A stretch of 64,000 nt of DNA from Acidaminococcus sp. (GCA_022482815.1 JAKVOM010000001.1:744001-808000), one strand, 5' to 3'. Counted from the stretch's first letter, positions 34,402-42,991 are shown. Made by a program: numbers and translations. Notes: generated from the sequence alone by a model not told the origin.

Positions 34402-35799
34402 TCAATGGTGCCTTGTGACCGTAAACCGCCAAAGCTTGATCGGTTCTTTCGGCCCGATATTTCCCTTCTGACGAGCGATACTGATTTGCTTAGCAACTGT
34501 GTCAACGCCATCCAAATCAGGCAGGAGAAGCCCTCTGCGGCTGTCAGAAGCAGCCTGGACAATGACACCATACTTCTTAACGTCCAGAGCTTCCGGACCG
34601 GCAATGGGTTCGGGGTCTTCCAGCACATCGACGCTGTATTCCAGATCCGGCAGCTCATCGGGCCGTACCGGATAGAAGCGTGGATCCTGGGAGCAGGCGG
34701 ATATCCCATTGTAGAGGATTTCCTGAGCCACATTCTTCCTCACGGGCGAAATTGTCCCGATGCAGCCGCGCAGCTGCCCGTAAAGGTGCAGGCTGACAAA
34801 AGCACCGTGACGGGCGGTCAGCATTTCCGGCGGCAGATTATCCGGGAGTGAAGCAGGGCTGCCGGTCCTGACATACGTCTCTACGCTGCGGCGCGCCAGT
34901 TTTACGTAGGGATCTTCATTGTTTTTCCGGATTTCCCGGCGGTGAAACATGACATCGTGAAGCTGTTCATACCAGTTGTTTTCCGGATCATCACCCTTGA
35001 TGGTGATGGCAGCGACACCATAGCCGACACCGAAGACGTCTTCGTGGGAAAGCACCTTCGTGCTTACGGCTTTGCGGTCAAGCGCCCCCGTCATAATCCA
35101 GAAAGAGCGGAGACCGCATTCGGCCGCGCGTTCGCAGAGACTGTGATCCATTGTAAGAAGGGCCAGAAAATCGCCGCGGGCAATGGCATCCATGCAGTCA
35201 CGGTCGAAAACAGGGCCTTCCGGGGCAAATCCGTAGGGCCCATCTTCCTTGAGCTTGTGGGATAAGTCGCCGCTTGCGATAAAGACGACCCGGCGGTTCA
35301 GCTTATCCGCACATTCGGCAATCGTTTTGCCCAGGCGGTAATGCTCGCCGGCAGACTGCCCGGAGAGTCCGATACGGACGACTTTGACCTGATCGAGCGG
35401 CATGAACTGGCGGAAGAAATAAAGCGGAATCATCGTGCCGTGGTCGAGCTCATCATGACGCGTAGCTTCGAGTCCGGCAGGAATTTCTTTTTCCTTGCAG
35501 GCCTTGGCAATCGTTTTGGCCAGCTCTTCATCGTAGGTTACGTGGATTTTGACCTGAGGTGCGCGGAACTGACCGAAGTCGCCGTATGCCTCCCGGCCCG
35601 GTGAGATGGGATGATAATCCAGATAGGCATCGGCATGCGGGCTTGTGATGACAAGGGTATCCGGCTTTAATTCAGCCGCAGCTTTCATGACCTGACGATA
35701 CGCTTCCGTAGTACGCGCAATTTTCTTTTCTTCACCGCGTCCGATTTCCGGCAGGATAATCGGGGGATGAGGAACAACAAAAGCAGCTAAAATCGCCAT
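34402..35799 (-). CDS. AmmeMemoRadiSam proteins B and A fused (MEMO1-AMMECR1)
   Basis: The 465-residue protein combines a MEMO1-like domain (about residues 1-265; it begins AAFVVPHPPIILPEIGRGE and shows ITSPHADAYLDYHPI, HGTMIPLYFF and a SGDLSHKL motif related to LigB dioxygenases) and a C-terminal AMMECR1 domain (about 290-465; ...LHLYGQLRGCIGTISP and EYSVDVLEDPEPI). Start at 35799 is fixed by AAGGAAG. In many organisms these are separate genes; here they are fused and followed by the amrS gene 90 bp downstream. The His and Asp metal ligands of the LigB-like site seem present, so an enzymatic role is possible. Confidence 0.92.
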   Translation of the reverse strand: MAILAAFVVPHPPIILPEIGRGEEKKIARTTEAYRQVMKAAAELKPDTLVITSPHADAYLDYHPISPGREAYGDFGQFRAPQVKIHVTYDEELAKTIAKACKEKEIPAGLEATRHDELDHGTMIPLYFFRQFMPLDQVKVVRIGLSGQSAGEHYRLGKTIAECADKLNRRVVFIASGDLSHKLKEDGPYGFAPEGPVFDRDCMDAIARGDFLALLTMDHSLCERAAECGLRSFWIMTGALDRKAVSTKVLSHEDVFGVGYGVAAITIKGDDPENNWYEQLHDVMFHRREIRKNNEDPYVKLARRSVETYVRTGSPASLPDNLPPEMLTARHGAFVSLHLYGQLRGCIGTISPVRKNVAQEILYNGISACSQDPRFYPVRPDELPDLEYSVDVLEDPEPIAGPEALDVKKYGVIVQAASDSRRGLLLPDLDGVDTVAKQISIARQKGNIGPKEPIKLWRFTVTRHH

Positions 35800-35908
35800 G
35801 GTAACACTTCCTTTTTGAAACCAGCAAATACAAGTCAGCAAAGGGTAAAGTACTGCTATTTTCCCATCTTCCATTGTAACATAATTCTGACAGAAATTTT
35901 AACGGCGC

Positions 35909-36182
35909 AAGGGGGCTGTGAAAAAATAAAAAGCGCTTTTGGCTTTTAGCATATGGCATTTAGCCTAGCCCGCAGCAGAGTGTTAAAGCTTTTGATTCAA
36001 GTAAGATATGATATAAAACCTGAAATTTAGTACTTAACCTAAATTTCAGGCTTTATTTTTATAAATTCGTAGAAAAATGCCCTGGCAATTTTTCTTCCAC
36101 GAGCGACCCGCGGCCAGCAACCGGCGACCAGCGGAAAAACAAAATCCCGTACGGAATGATTTTGCTCCGTACGGGATTTTTG
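35909..36182 (+). repeat. Dispersed intergenic repeat, copy E
   Basis: A complete copy: GGGGCTGTGAAAAAATAAAA, TTTTGATTCAAGTAAGATAT, the AAACCTGAAATTTAG/CTAAATTTCAGGCTT hairpin with TATTTTTAT, TTCTTCCACGAGCGACC. Unlike the others its last hairpin is unrelated in sequence: AAATCCCGTACGG/CCGTACGGGATTT (36142-36179), a strong terminator with T runs on both sides. Confidence 0.82.
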
Positions 36183-36444
36183 TATTCGCAGGAATATTGC
36201 TTTAGAAAAGAAAGGAGTCTAAGATAAACTGTGGTGTGGTCACCCCTTTAAACAAAATTGTGGTCGGTACTGACCTATAGCATTTCTGTGGTTTGCTTTA
36301 AATTATCCTGTGGTCATACCTTTAACGAAGCTGTGGTTTTGCGTTTTAAAGGCAGGCGGGAAAATTAGTCTGAAAATATAAAGAAACCTCTTCCATTAAA
36401 ATAGAAGCGCTTGAACTTCTATTTCTAATTAGGAGGTAAAACAA

Positions 36445-36483
36445 ATGTCGTTAGAGCAGTTTATTTCAAAATTTTTAACGTAA
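36445..36483 (+). CDS. 12-codon frame inside the TGTGGT-array element
   Basis: ATG at 36445 follows TTAGGAGGTAAAACAA, a strong ribosome binding site, and encodes MSLEQFISKFLT then TAA. It may be the truncated start of a lost transposition gene or a leader peptide. A further open stretch with a possible ATG near 36556 (MLSVSETLINTRDFTKARNR...) runs into the palindrome. Confidence 0.3.
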   Translation: MSLEQFISKFLT

Positions 36484-36661
36484 AAACAACTTAGATTCAG
36501 AAGCTTATCACTGTTACCCTCGATAATGTCGTTGTTCTAGTTGATCTGTATTTGATGCTTTCAGTGTCTGAGACACTGATTAATACTCGCGATTTTACAA
36601 AAGCAAGAAACAGAATTTTGTATTGTTTCAATAAGGAGGACATTTCCATTATAATGGGTAA

Positions 36662-36705
36662 AAAGCCGGACTCAAAGCAGCATATGCTGCTTTGAGTCCG
36701 GCTTT
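36662..36705. terminator. Perfect 44-bp palindrome, probable terminator
   Basis: AAAGCCGGACTCAAAGCAGC, central ATAT, then the exact complement. The arms start in A and end in T runs, so it could stop transcription both ways within the mobile element. Confidence 0.65.
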
Positions 36706-36853
36706 GAATTTGCTTTAAATGGTGTCAAAACCACAATTTTTGGAAAGCACCCACCACAAAAATATTTAAAGCAAACCACAATTTTGATAAAGGGTACACC
36801 ACAGTCGGTTTGGAGGGCCGACCACAGGAAAATTTAAATACCCGAAAAGAATA

Positions 36854-38002
36854 TCAGAAGCTTCCTGCTTCCTTCTCAGCCAGGAATAACTTCGTCCGAA
36901 CGACTCGGTGAACAGCTTCATCCACTCGTGCTTTATCAATTTTGCCGCTTTCGTAAGCTGACAGAAGTCCATCAAAGACCTCTTTCATATGGTCATAATC
37001 ATGGCAGACAAGAACGATATCAGCGCCGCTTTCTACGGCACGGACACCCATTTCAGAAAAAGCATAATGCTTGGCCATCGCGCCCATTTCCATATCGTCC
37101 GTCAGGATAATTCCCTCATAATGATAGGTGCCGCGCAGCAGCGTATTCATGACAGCCGCAGAAAGACAGGCCGGTTGGCGGGCATCCAGCTGAGGAAAGG
37201 TAACATTGGAAACCATCACATAGGTGTACTCCGGATGTGTCTGGGAAATGAGTTCCCGAAAGGGTCTGCCGTCTTCCTGGTTCAGTTCCTCACGGGTCAG
37301 CGTCACGACATCCCCGTCGTCATGAGGATCGGTCTGAACTTTGCCAATGCCGGGAAAATGCTTAAGGCAGGTGGAAAGGCCCACGGAAGAATAGCCGTCA
37401 ATCGCGGCTTTGGCATACGGAACGACTTGCTGCGGCGTACTTCCGTAGGAACGATTTTTAGCACTGTTCAAATCCACGACGGGCGCAAAGTTCAAAGTAA
37501 AACCAAGATTTCGAAGGGAACCGCCGGTTTTTACGGCCCACTGCTTTGTCTGTTCAGGAGAAGTCTGCCCCAGGGCGCGGGCTGAAGGCATAGCCGGCAG
37601 ATAATTCTTCATGCGTCTGACATAGCCGCCTTCCTGATCAATGGCAACGAATGGCTGCAGTCCGCCGCTGGTGTTTTTCATCGTCTTTTTCAGCTCCTGA
37701 TTGAGTGTGCGGACCTGGTCGGGATTTTTCAGGTTGCGGTCAAATAAGATTACATTGCCGAAAGGATATTCCTTCAGCATCACCCGTGTCTCTTCATCCA
37801 GGTGGGAACCGGAAACTCCTATCATCAGCAGCTGCCCGATTTTTTGACGAGCGCTCATCGCGGACACTGCCTTATCCGCTTTATCGTCCCAGGTCTCCGG
37901 AACGGTGCCGGGAGGCGCCGCGGTCTTTTCCTTCGGCAAAGTATGACAGCCGCTGCCGGCAGCTGTCAGCAGAAGCAGTAAAAGTATAACGAATTTTTTC
38001 AT
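36854..38002 (-). CDS. NagZ-like beta-N-acetylhexosaminidase lipoprotein (GH3)
   Basis: The 382-residue protein starts with a lipoprotein signal (lipobox AGSGC, Cys at residue 19) followed by a glycoside hydrolase family 3 N-terminal domain. The family signature KHFPGIG is near residue 230, with TDPHDDGD after it and the catalytic region VILTDDMEMGAMAKHY near residues 310-325. NagZ-type enzymes remove N-acetylglucosamine from peptidoglycan fragments; the lipoprotein signal places this one outside the cytoplasm, as in YbbD of Bacillus. There is no good ribosome binding site before the ATG. The 3' end is only 28 bp from the TGTGGT-array element. Confidence 0.92.
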   Translation of the reverse strand: MKKFVILLLLLLTAAGSGCHTLPKEKTAAPPGTVPETWDDKADKAVSAMSARQKIGQLLMIGVSGSHLDEETRVMLKEYPFGNVILFDRNLKNPDQVRTLNQELKKTMKNTSGGLQPFVAIDQEGGYVRRMKNYLPAMPSARALGQTSPEQTKQWAVKTGGSLRNLGFTLNFAPVVDLNSAKNRSYGSTPQQVVPYAKAAIDGYSSVGLSTCLKHFPGIGKVQTDPHDDGDVVTLTREELNQEDGRPFRELISQTHPEYTYVMVSNVTFPQLDARQPACLSAAVMNTLLRGTYHYEGIILTDDMEMGAMAKHYAFSEMGVRAVESGADIVLVCHDYDHMKEVFDGLLSAYESGKIDKARVDEAVHRVVRTKLFLAEKEAGSF

Positions 38003-38186
38003 CTAAATACGGGCAGGATACTCCCGCCTCTTTGGGCGGTGGGGTGGAATGCCCGCCTCACTTTCTTAAATATTGGATTTTGACAAAAGATATAATTCCT
38101 TGATGAAGCAATTGTGACCCATTGCATATCTAAAACACTCGTCGAGCAATATGGCAAAGACACGCTTTTCGTACTGGAAGACCTGA

Positions 38187-39023
38187 CTATTCCGTTTCCA
38201 CAATGACGATACCGGCCATAATCATGATCATGCCAATCAGAGTCTGCAGGGTTGGGATTTCGCCCAGGAAGATGATGCCGCCGGCGACACTGACGGCAGG
38301 AACTGCAAGCAGGGCGGTTGAGGCTTTGCCGGCTTCGGCATGACGCAGTACGATGTTCCACAAATACTGGATGTAGGCAGAAGGAATGAAAATGCCGAAG
38401 AGTAGCGTCCAGACGGCCGTGAAGTTCCAGATGACCGGTTCCTGCGGAGTGAGAAGATAATATAAAAAGAGCGGCACGGCGCCGGAACTCATCTGCCAGC
38501 CTGTGACAGTTAGCATGTTCTGACCGGTCATTTTCAGTTTGTAGATAATATTGGCTCCGGCCCACAGCACACCGCTCAAAAGACCGAGTAGCAGGGCAGA
38601 TAAGTCACCGGAGGCGGAGACACCCATCAGTATGGCGAGGCCGGCAAAACTGAGCAGGATGCCGCCGATTTTGCGGAAGGAAAGGGATTCGCCAAGAAAG
38701 AAATAGGCAAGGAGTGAAACCCATAGCGGCATACTATAGTTCAGCACGGAAACCATGCCGGCGTCCAGCGTTTTGATACTGATTTGGACGGCCAGGTTGC
38801 ACAGCGTGACCTGCAGAATGCCCGCTGCCACAATCCAGGGCCAGCATTTGCGTTCCGGCTGGGGATAATGGTTCAGCATCCCAAAGAGCAGCAGCACGGC
38901 GCCTCCCAGTCCAAAGCGGACCGATACGTAGAAAGCCGGAGGGAAGCAGCCGGCCGCCAGTTTCATGACGACCCAGTTGAGTCCCCAGCCCAGATAAATC
39001 AGGACCATTTCTTTCCAGAGCAT
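38187..39023 (-). CDS. EamA/DMT-family transporter
   Basis: The 278-residue membrane protein has ten predicted helices in two EamA repeats, each about five helices. Typical segments are WGLNWVVMKLAAG at the start, LNYSMPLWVSLLAYFFLGESLSFRKIGGILLSFAGL closing the first repeat and AVPAVSVAGGIIFLGEIPTLQTLIGMIMIMAGI closing the second. Substrates of the family include amino acids and nucleotide-sugar precursors; none can be assigned here. AAGGAG precedes the start; GTG at 39026 and ATG at 39023 are both possible and I prefer the ATG. Single gene, 184 bp upstream of the NagZ gene start on the same strand. Confidence 0.88.
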   Translation of the reverse strand: MLWKEMVLIYLGWGLNWVVMKLAAGCFPPAFYVSVRFGLGGAVLLLFGMLNHYPQPERKCWPWIVAAGILQVTLCNLAVQISIKTLDAGMVSVLNYSMPLWVSLLAYFFLGESLSFRKIGGILLSFAGLAILMGVSASGDLSALLLGLLSGVLWAGANIIYKLKMTGQNMLTVTGWQMSSGAVPLFLYYLLTPQEPVIWNFTAVWTLLFGIFIPSAYIQYLWNIVLRHAEAGKASTALLAVPAVSVAGGIIFLGEIPTLQTLIGMIMIMAGIVIVETE

Positions 39024-39120
39024 CACGCACGTCTCCTTCCGCTGCCGGCTGCTGTTGCCGGGGATTGATTAAAAATATTTTAGCATACTATGAATGAAAA
39101 ATCCGCAACCCGGGAAGGAA

Positions 39121-39361
39121 TCACTAAGTGGTCAGTGATTAGGATTAGTGGTCAGTGGCCAGTGGCTAGTACAATAAGTAAAATATGAAATAAAGCCTGA
39201 AATTTAGGAGTTAGTCTAAATTTCAGGTTTTATTTTTTAAGTTCAAAGCAAAATGTCTTGGTCATTTTGCTTCCATGGGCGGACAGCGGACGGCTGGAAT
39301 GCGGACAGCGAAAAATAGGCTGTGAAGAATAAAAATTCATTTCTTCACAGCCTATTTTTTA
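39121..39361 (+). repeat. Dispersed intergenic repeat, copy F (left end lost)
   Basis: The copy starts with short TAGTGGTCAGTGGCCAGTGG-type repeats, then AAGTAAAATATGAAATAAAG, the AGCCTGAAATTTAG/CTAAATTTCAGGTTT hairpin, TTGCTTCCATGGGCGGACAG and a final hairpin ATAGGCTGTGAAGAA/TTCTTCACAGCCTAT (39315-39357). The hairpin lies at the end of the UDG gene (minus strand), which it probably terminates. Confidence 0.78.
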
Positions 39362-40018
39362 TGCATGTCTTCTCGTCAAATGTTCAAAGAACGGGTAAGG
39401 CTTTTCTGATTTAAATTGATAATTCGGAACTGCTTCCAGGGCCTTTGCCTTGGCTGCCTGGAGATCATGGAAGACGTCCCACTTGGCGGCTGTCTGGGCC
39501 TGGCCATGGAGCCGCAGGAGATAGGATGGGTGATAGGTTGCGATGGTATCAAAGCCTTGATAGGTTTTGAACCAGCAGCCGCGCGCCCTGGAAATGCGGG
39601 CATCCGGTCCCAGCAAATAATGCAGGGCGACGTTGCCTAGTGCCACAATCACTTTAGGCTGCAGACAATCCAGTTCCTTGTACAGGAAACGCTTGGCACA
39701 AAAGTCTGCTTCTTCGATGGTAGGTGTACGGTTGCCCGTGGGCCGGCATTTGATGACGTTAGTCGTCAGCACCCGATCCCGCGTGATGCCGACGGACCAA
39801 AGTGCTTTATCGAGCAGCTGGCCGCTCGGCCCGATCAGGGGGCAGCCGTAGCTGTCCTCGACGCCGCCGGGGCCTTCGGCCACAATGACGAGGGGGCTTT
39901 CGGCCGCACCGAACCAGCCTACAGGGGCGATGCATTCGCCTCGCAGGTGGCAGGCTGCACAATCCTCCAATTCACGAGCAAGATTAGCGAGTACTTCTTC
40001 TTTTTTTGGATCTGCCAC
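39359..40018 (-). CDS. Uracil-DNA glycosylase, family 4
   Basis: The 219-residue enzyme removes uracil from DNA and carries a [4Fe-4S] cluster. Motif A reads VAEGPGGVEDSYGCPLIGPSG near residues 48-68, motif B HPSYLL near residue 170, and cluster cysteines occur in CAACHLRGEC near the N-terminus and in ARGCWF. I chose the GTG at 40018, eight bases after AGGGAGG, rather than the earlier GTG at 40042, which has no site. It overlaps the preceding Gx-transporter gene by 35 bp, indicating translational coupling and placing this repair enzyme at the end of the rnf-apbE transcript. Confidence 0.92.
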   Translation of the reverse strand: MADPKKEEVLANLARELEDCAACHLRGECIAPVGWFGAAESPLVIVAEGPGGVEDSYGCPLIGPSGQLLDKALWSVGITRDRVLTTNVIKCRPTGNRTPTIEEADFCAKRFLYKELDCLQPKVIVALGNVALHYLLGPDARISRARGCWFKTYQGFDTIATYHPSYLLRLHGQAQTAAKWDVFHDLQAAKAKALEAVPNYQFKSEKPYPFFEHLTRRHA

Positions 40019-40547
40019 GACGGGTACCTCCCTTAGAGACACGTTTCAGAAAGATTCCGGCCAGGGTCCCTGTAAAGAGGCCGGTCGGGATGCCGATGGC
40101 GATAAGGACGGGCAGGTAGGTAATAATTGCTGTCGTTCTCATCAAAAACATAGCCACAATTAACTGGCCGCAGTTATGGGTGAAGGCTCCCAGTACACCG
40201 ACACCAACTGCTGAAAACCAATTTCTGCGAATGGCTGCATCCATGGCTAGGAAGCTAAGAACTGCACCTCCGAGACCAATCAGAAAGCCCGGTGTGAAAA
40301 GGCCTGTAAACAAAAGGCCTGTAATCAGGATGCGCGTCGCTAAAAAGAGGGCACCGCGTTTTGTCCCGTACAGGTACAGGACGATGATCGTGACACAGTT
40401 GGCAAGACCTAAGCGGAAGCCGGGAATGGGCAGCAGGTAACCGGATGCCATTTCTACAAGACGCAGGGCAATGGCAGCGGCCAGCAGGACTCCCAACTGG
40501 GTAATATCCCGGGTCGTTAGTTTACCGGACGATGGCGTCATTCGCAT
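39984..40547 (-). CDS. Gx transporter family protein
   Basis: The 187-residue membrane protein (about five helices) belongs to the Gx transporter family, formerly called heptaprenyl diphosphate synthase component I. Motifs: DITQLGVLLAAAIALRLVE, LPIPGFRLGLANCVTIIVLY and GALTHN-like FTHNCGQLIVAM. ECF-type substrate-binding subunits and FMN/ApbE-linked membrane proteins commonly neighbour it; the same pairing with a NusG-II protein and apbE is common downstream of rnf or nqr genes. It overlaps its upstream neighbour by 26 bp. The C-terminal tail is strongly basic (RRGRSKKRRSTR), positive-inside. The substrate is not known. Confidence 0.88.
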   Translation of the reverse strand: MRMTPSSGKLTTRDITQLGVLLAAAIALRLVEMASGYLLPIPGFRLGLANCVTIIVLYLYGTKRGALFLATRILITGLLFTGLFTPGFLIGLGGAVLSFLAMDAAIRRNWFSAVGVGVLGAFTHNCGQLIVAMFLMRTTAIITYLPVLIAIGIPTGLFTGTLAGIFLKRVSKGGTRRGRSKKRRSTR

Positions 40548-40905
40548 TCTCCTTTTCCTTGTCGTTTGTAGTGAGCGTAATCAGGATTTTTTCAGGGACG
40601 CAGGCGATGGTTTGACCGCCGCGCGTGATTTTGCCCTGATGGATGCAGACTTTATCGGGACAGGGGGAAGAAAGGACGCGTGCTCCTTCCTGATCATACT
40701 GCAATACCAGCTGCCCGTCATCCACGGCGAGGGGCAGCTTTTTTTCCGAGGTTACTTTGCTGAGATCGATGCGTTGGACTACTTTTTGTTCTTTTTGGAC
40801 AATCAGGATTTTTTGCTCTTTGCCTGCGCTGCCGCGCAGCGCCAGCCAGGCTGCTGCGCAGAAGACGGCAAGGATAGCAATGAGCCGTTTGTCGCTTTTT
40901 CTCAT
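40522..40905 (-). CDS. NusG domain II-containing membrane-anchored protein
   Basis: The 127-residue protein has a single N-terminal hydrophobic anchor (about residues 8-24) and an extracytoplasmic NusG-domain-II fold. The characteristic cysteines are seen in SSPCPDKVCIHQGKI and GGQTIACVP. The family accompanies ApbE, Gx transporter and Rnf/Nqr genes and may help assemble flavinylated electron-transfer proteins. It lies 12 bp after apbE with AGGAGA before the ATG. Its C-terminus is charged (NDKEKENANDAIVR) and coded in the overlap with the next gene. Confidence 0.88.
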   Translation of the reverse strand: MRKSDKRLIAILAVFCAAAWLALRGSAGKEQKILIVQKEQKVVQRIDLSKVTSEKKLPLAVDDGQLVLQYDQEGARVLSSPCPDKVCIHQGKITRGGQTIACVPEKILITLTTNDKEKENANDAIVR

Positions 40906-40917
40906 AGGTAATTTCTC

Positions 40918-41928
40918 CTAGCTGCCTTGCTTGAAAGAATCTTTCAGTCCCGATGATACGGTAATGGTACCGTCGGCAGCCACATAGATCATTTCAAGAT
41001 CAGGCGTTGCGTCGACAAATTTCATGGCCGCGTCCGGTGTCATGACAAATAGCATGGTTGAATAATAGTCTGACATGGCCGCGGATTTAGTCACAACCGT
41101 TACGGCGTGGGCATGGCGGGCCGGCCATCCGGTCTTGGGATCGAGAATGTGATGGTAGCGGATGCCGTTCACTTCATAGTAGCGCTGATAATCGCCGCTC
41201 GTGGCAATGGCAGTACCGGAGGGTACGGTCAGGGTACCAAGCAGTTTTTCCGCATCAGCCGGGTCCTGAACGCCGATGCGCCAGGGCTTGCCGTCCGGCT
41301 TTTTGCCGATGACTTTGATGTTGCCGCCGGCATTGATAAGAGCGGAAGTGATGTTCTTATCTTTGGCAAGTTCCTGAGATACTTGTTCCACCGCGTACCC
41401 TTTTGCTACAGCCCCCAGGTCGAGCTGCGTACCGGCAGCAAGTGTCAGGGTCTTTTGATCATCAGAGAGTTCATAGTGCCCTTTTTGCGATGCATCGAGG
41501 GCCGCAGCGACTTCTTCCTTAGTCGGTACGGTACCCGCTTCTTTATGGCGGTTCCACAGCGAAATAGCAGGCCCCAGGGTGAGACTGATTGCGTCCTCGT
41601 GATGCAGAGGCTGCAGCATTTTTAAAAGGTCGTAGAGGTGAGGTGCTGCTTTTTGCGGGCCTTGTCCCGCTCTGCTGTTGATGGCATAAAGCATATCATC
41701 GCCCTGGGCCGTGTAGGAATCCGTTTCATCAGCAATCGTCTGGAAAAGCGTAAAAGCATTGTTCGTTGCTTCGGTCAGCGCTTTTTCGTCTTTACCGGTC
41801 GTCTGGATGGAAACGATGGTATCCATGACAAACCGGGTATCTTCATGTTTTTTCTCTTGAAAAAAGCAGCCTTGCAGAAGCAGGCTGCTTAAAAGAAGTA
41901 TAAAACTCTTTTTTATGATGTGGTTCAT
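40918..41928 (-). CDS. apbE: FAD:protein FMN transferase (ApbE)
   Basis: The 336-residue lipoprotein (signal with lipobox LLQGC, Cys at residue 21) attaches FMN covalently to Thr/Ser of target proteins such as RnfG and RnfD. Motifs: FVMDTIVSIQ after the linker, INSRAG, LDLGAVAKGYAVEQVSQ, INAGGNIKVIGKKPDGKPW and HILDPKTGWPA, all diagnostic of ApbE. It overlaps the end of rnfB by 4 bp, so it is co-translated with its substrates' operon. Its acceptors are very likely RnfG and RnfD in this operon. Confidence 0.96.
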   Translation of the reverse strand: MNHIIKKSFILLLSSLLLQGCFFQEKKHEDTRFVMDTIVSIQTTGKDEKALTEATNNAFTLFQTIADETDSYTAQGDDMLYAINSRAGQGPQKAAPHLYDLLKMLQPLHHEDAISLTLGPAISLWNRHKEAGTVPTKEEVAAALDASQKGHYELSDDQKTLTLAAGTQLDLGAVAKGYAVEQVSQELAKDKNITSALINAGGNIKVIGKKPDGKPWRIGVQDPADAEKLLGTLTVPSGTAIATSGDYQRYYEVNGIRYHHILDPKTGWPARHAHAVTVVTKSAAMSDYYSTMLFVMTPDAAMKFVDATPDLEMIYVAADGTITVSSGLKDSFKQGS

Positions 41929-42974
41929 TGTTGTTGACTCTGTTGTGCTTGGGCAGCCTGAGTCGGCTGTGCAGTCGCTGCAGGGTCTACAGCCGGTTTG
42001 GCAGCGGGTGCCGGTTTAGCGGCAGGGGCTTTCTTCGGCAGTTCTCTCGGCTGTACGGAAGGTTCCGGTTCAGATACCTTGGACGGGCAGCTTGCAGCAA
42101 GTTTGCAGGACTGGCATCCGGCAGCAACCGGATTCTTGACGACAACTTTGCCGCCTTCGATAGGAACCACTTTGACAAGGCACTTGCGCGGGCACTTCAT
42201 AGTGCAGAGACCGCAGCCAACGCACTTGTCGTAGTCGATAACAGGGATACTGCCGTTCACGCCATCTTCAATGGTGATAGCTTGTTTCGGGCAGGTCTTG
42301 GCGCAGATACCGCAGCTGATGCAGGAAACGTTGCAGTTGGTCATAGCAGCTTTACCCTTTTCACGGTTGTTGCACTGAACCAGAACTTTGTTGGTAGCTT
42401 TCTGCATTTCAATGAGGAGCTGCGGGCAGGCCTTGGAGCAGGCACCGCAGCCAACGCACTTGTCATAGTCAAAAACAGGCAGGCCGTTTTTACCGATCGA
42501 CAGGGCACCGAAGTTGCAGGCGTCAGCGCAGGCACCGAAGCCGAAGCAGCCGAAGTTGCATTTCAGGGAACCGCCGAAAGTAGCAGCTGCTACGTAGCAG
42601 TTCTTGATGCCTTCGCGGTTAGCAATCGGTTTACGGTTTACTACGCAGCCATTGCAGTGCAGGCGCGGAATCATGCGGACAGCGTTTTCGTCGTCGCCTT
42701 CATCCAGGCCCATGATGGCTTTAATTTGTTTTTTGTTTTCGGCGGAGCAGGCAGCGCATTTTACAGCACCCGGTTCCTTGCCGGAAACAATCGCATCAGC
42801 CATGGAAGCGCAGCCGGCGTAGCCGCAGCCGCCACAGTTGGCGCCAGGCAGCAGGCCGACGATCTGCCCGATACGGGGATCTTCTTCAACGGCAAATTTC
42901 TTGCTGGCCGTGGCCAGTACCAGACCGAAGACACCGCCCAGTACTGCGACCAGAATAGCAGCAGTTATAATCAT
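41925..42974 (-). CDS. rnfB: Rnf complex subunit RnfB
   Basis: RnfB is the ferredoxin-like entry subunit of the ferredoxin:NAD+ oxidoreductase. The 349-residue chain has an N-terminal membrane helix (AAILVAVLGGVFGLVLA), the 4Fe-4S motif LPGANCGGCGYAGC near residues 45-58, and at least six further cysteine clusters, including CVGCGACSKACPQ, CISCGICAKTCPK and CVGCGLCTMKCPR. A Pro/Ala/Gln-rich tail of about 60 residues (VQPRELPKKAPAAKPAPAA... to QQSQQQ) extends past the last cluster. It is 17 bp after rnfA; GGAG precedes the ATG. Confidence 0.96.
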   Translation of the reverse strand: MIITAAILVAVLGGVFGLVLATASKKFAVEEDPRIGQIVGLLPGANCGGCGYAGCASMADAIVSGKEPGAVKCAACSAENKKQIKAIMGLDEGDDENAVRMIPRLHCNGCVVNRKPIANREGIKNCYVAAATFGGSLKCNFGCFGFGACADACNFGALSIGKNGLPVFDYDKCVGCGACSKACPQLLIEMQKATNKVLVQCNNREKGKAAMTNCNVSCISCGICAKTCPKQAITIEDGVNGSIPVIDYDKCVGCGLCTMKCPRKCLVKVVPIEGGKVVVKNPVAAGCQSCKLAASCPSKVSEPEPSVQPRELPKKAPAAKPAPAAKPAVDPAATAQPTQAAQAQQSQQQ

Positions 42975-42991
42975 AGTGTTCAGCTCCTAAC

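Larger units (their letters stand above)
36230..36826. mobile_element. Non-autonomous element bounded by inverted TGTGGT arrays
   Basis: Six TGTGGT motifs lie on the left (36230, 36235, 36259, 36287, 36309, 36332) and five ACCACA motifs on the right (36730, 36753, 36775, 36798, 36821). Right spacing is 23, 22, 23, 23 bp, about two helical turns; short TTTAAA strings alternate with the motifs on both sides. Multiple inverted subterminal repeats are known for IS21-family ends. The 390-bp interior has a 12-codon frame (36445-36483) with a strong AGGAGG, decayed coding-like sequence from about 36509 to 36700, and a perfect 44-bp palindrome at 36662-36705. No transposase is present. It may be a deletion derivative of an IS21-like element. 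Confidence 0.65.

Noticed and set aside
36230-36826. CRISPR-like array of TGTGGT/ACCACA motifs
   Set aside because: The repeats are only six bases, the arrays are in opposite orientations, spacers are about 16 bases and partly similar, and no cas gene is near. A mobile-element end is a better explanation.
37999-38565. 188-codon minus-strand frame overlapping the EamA gene
   Set aside because: It overlaps the transporter in another frame, and its Arg/Ser/His-rich product lacks any domain pattern.
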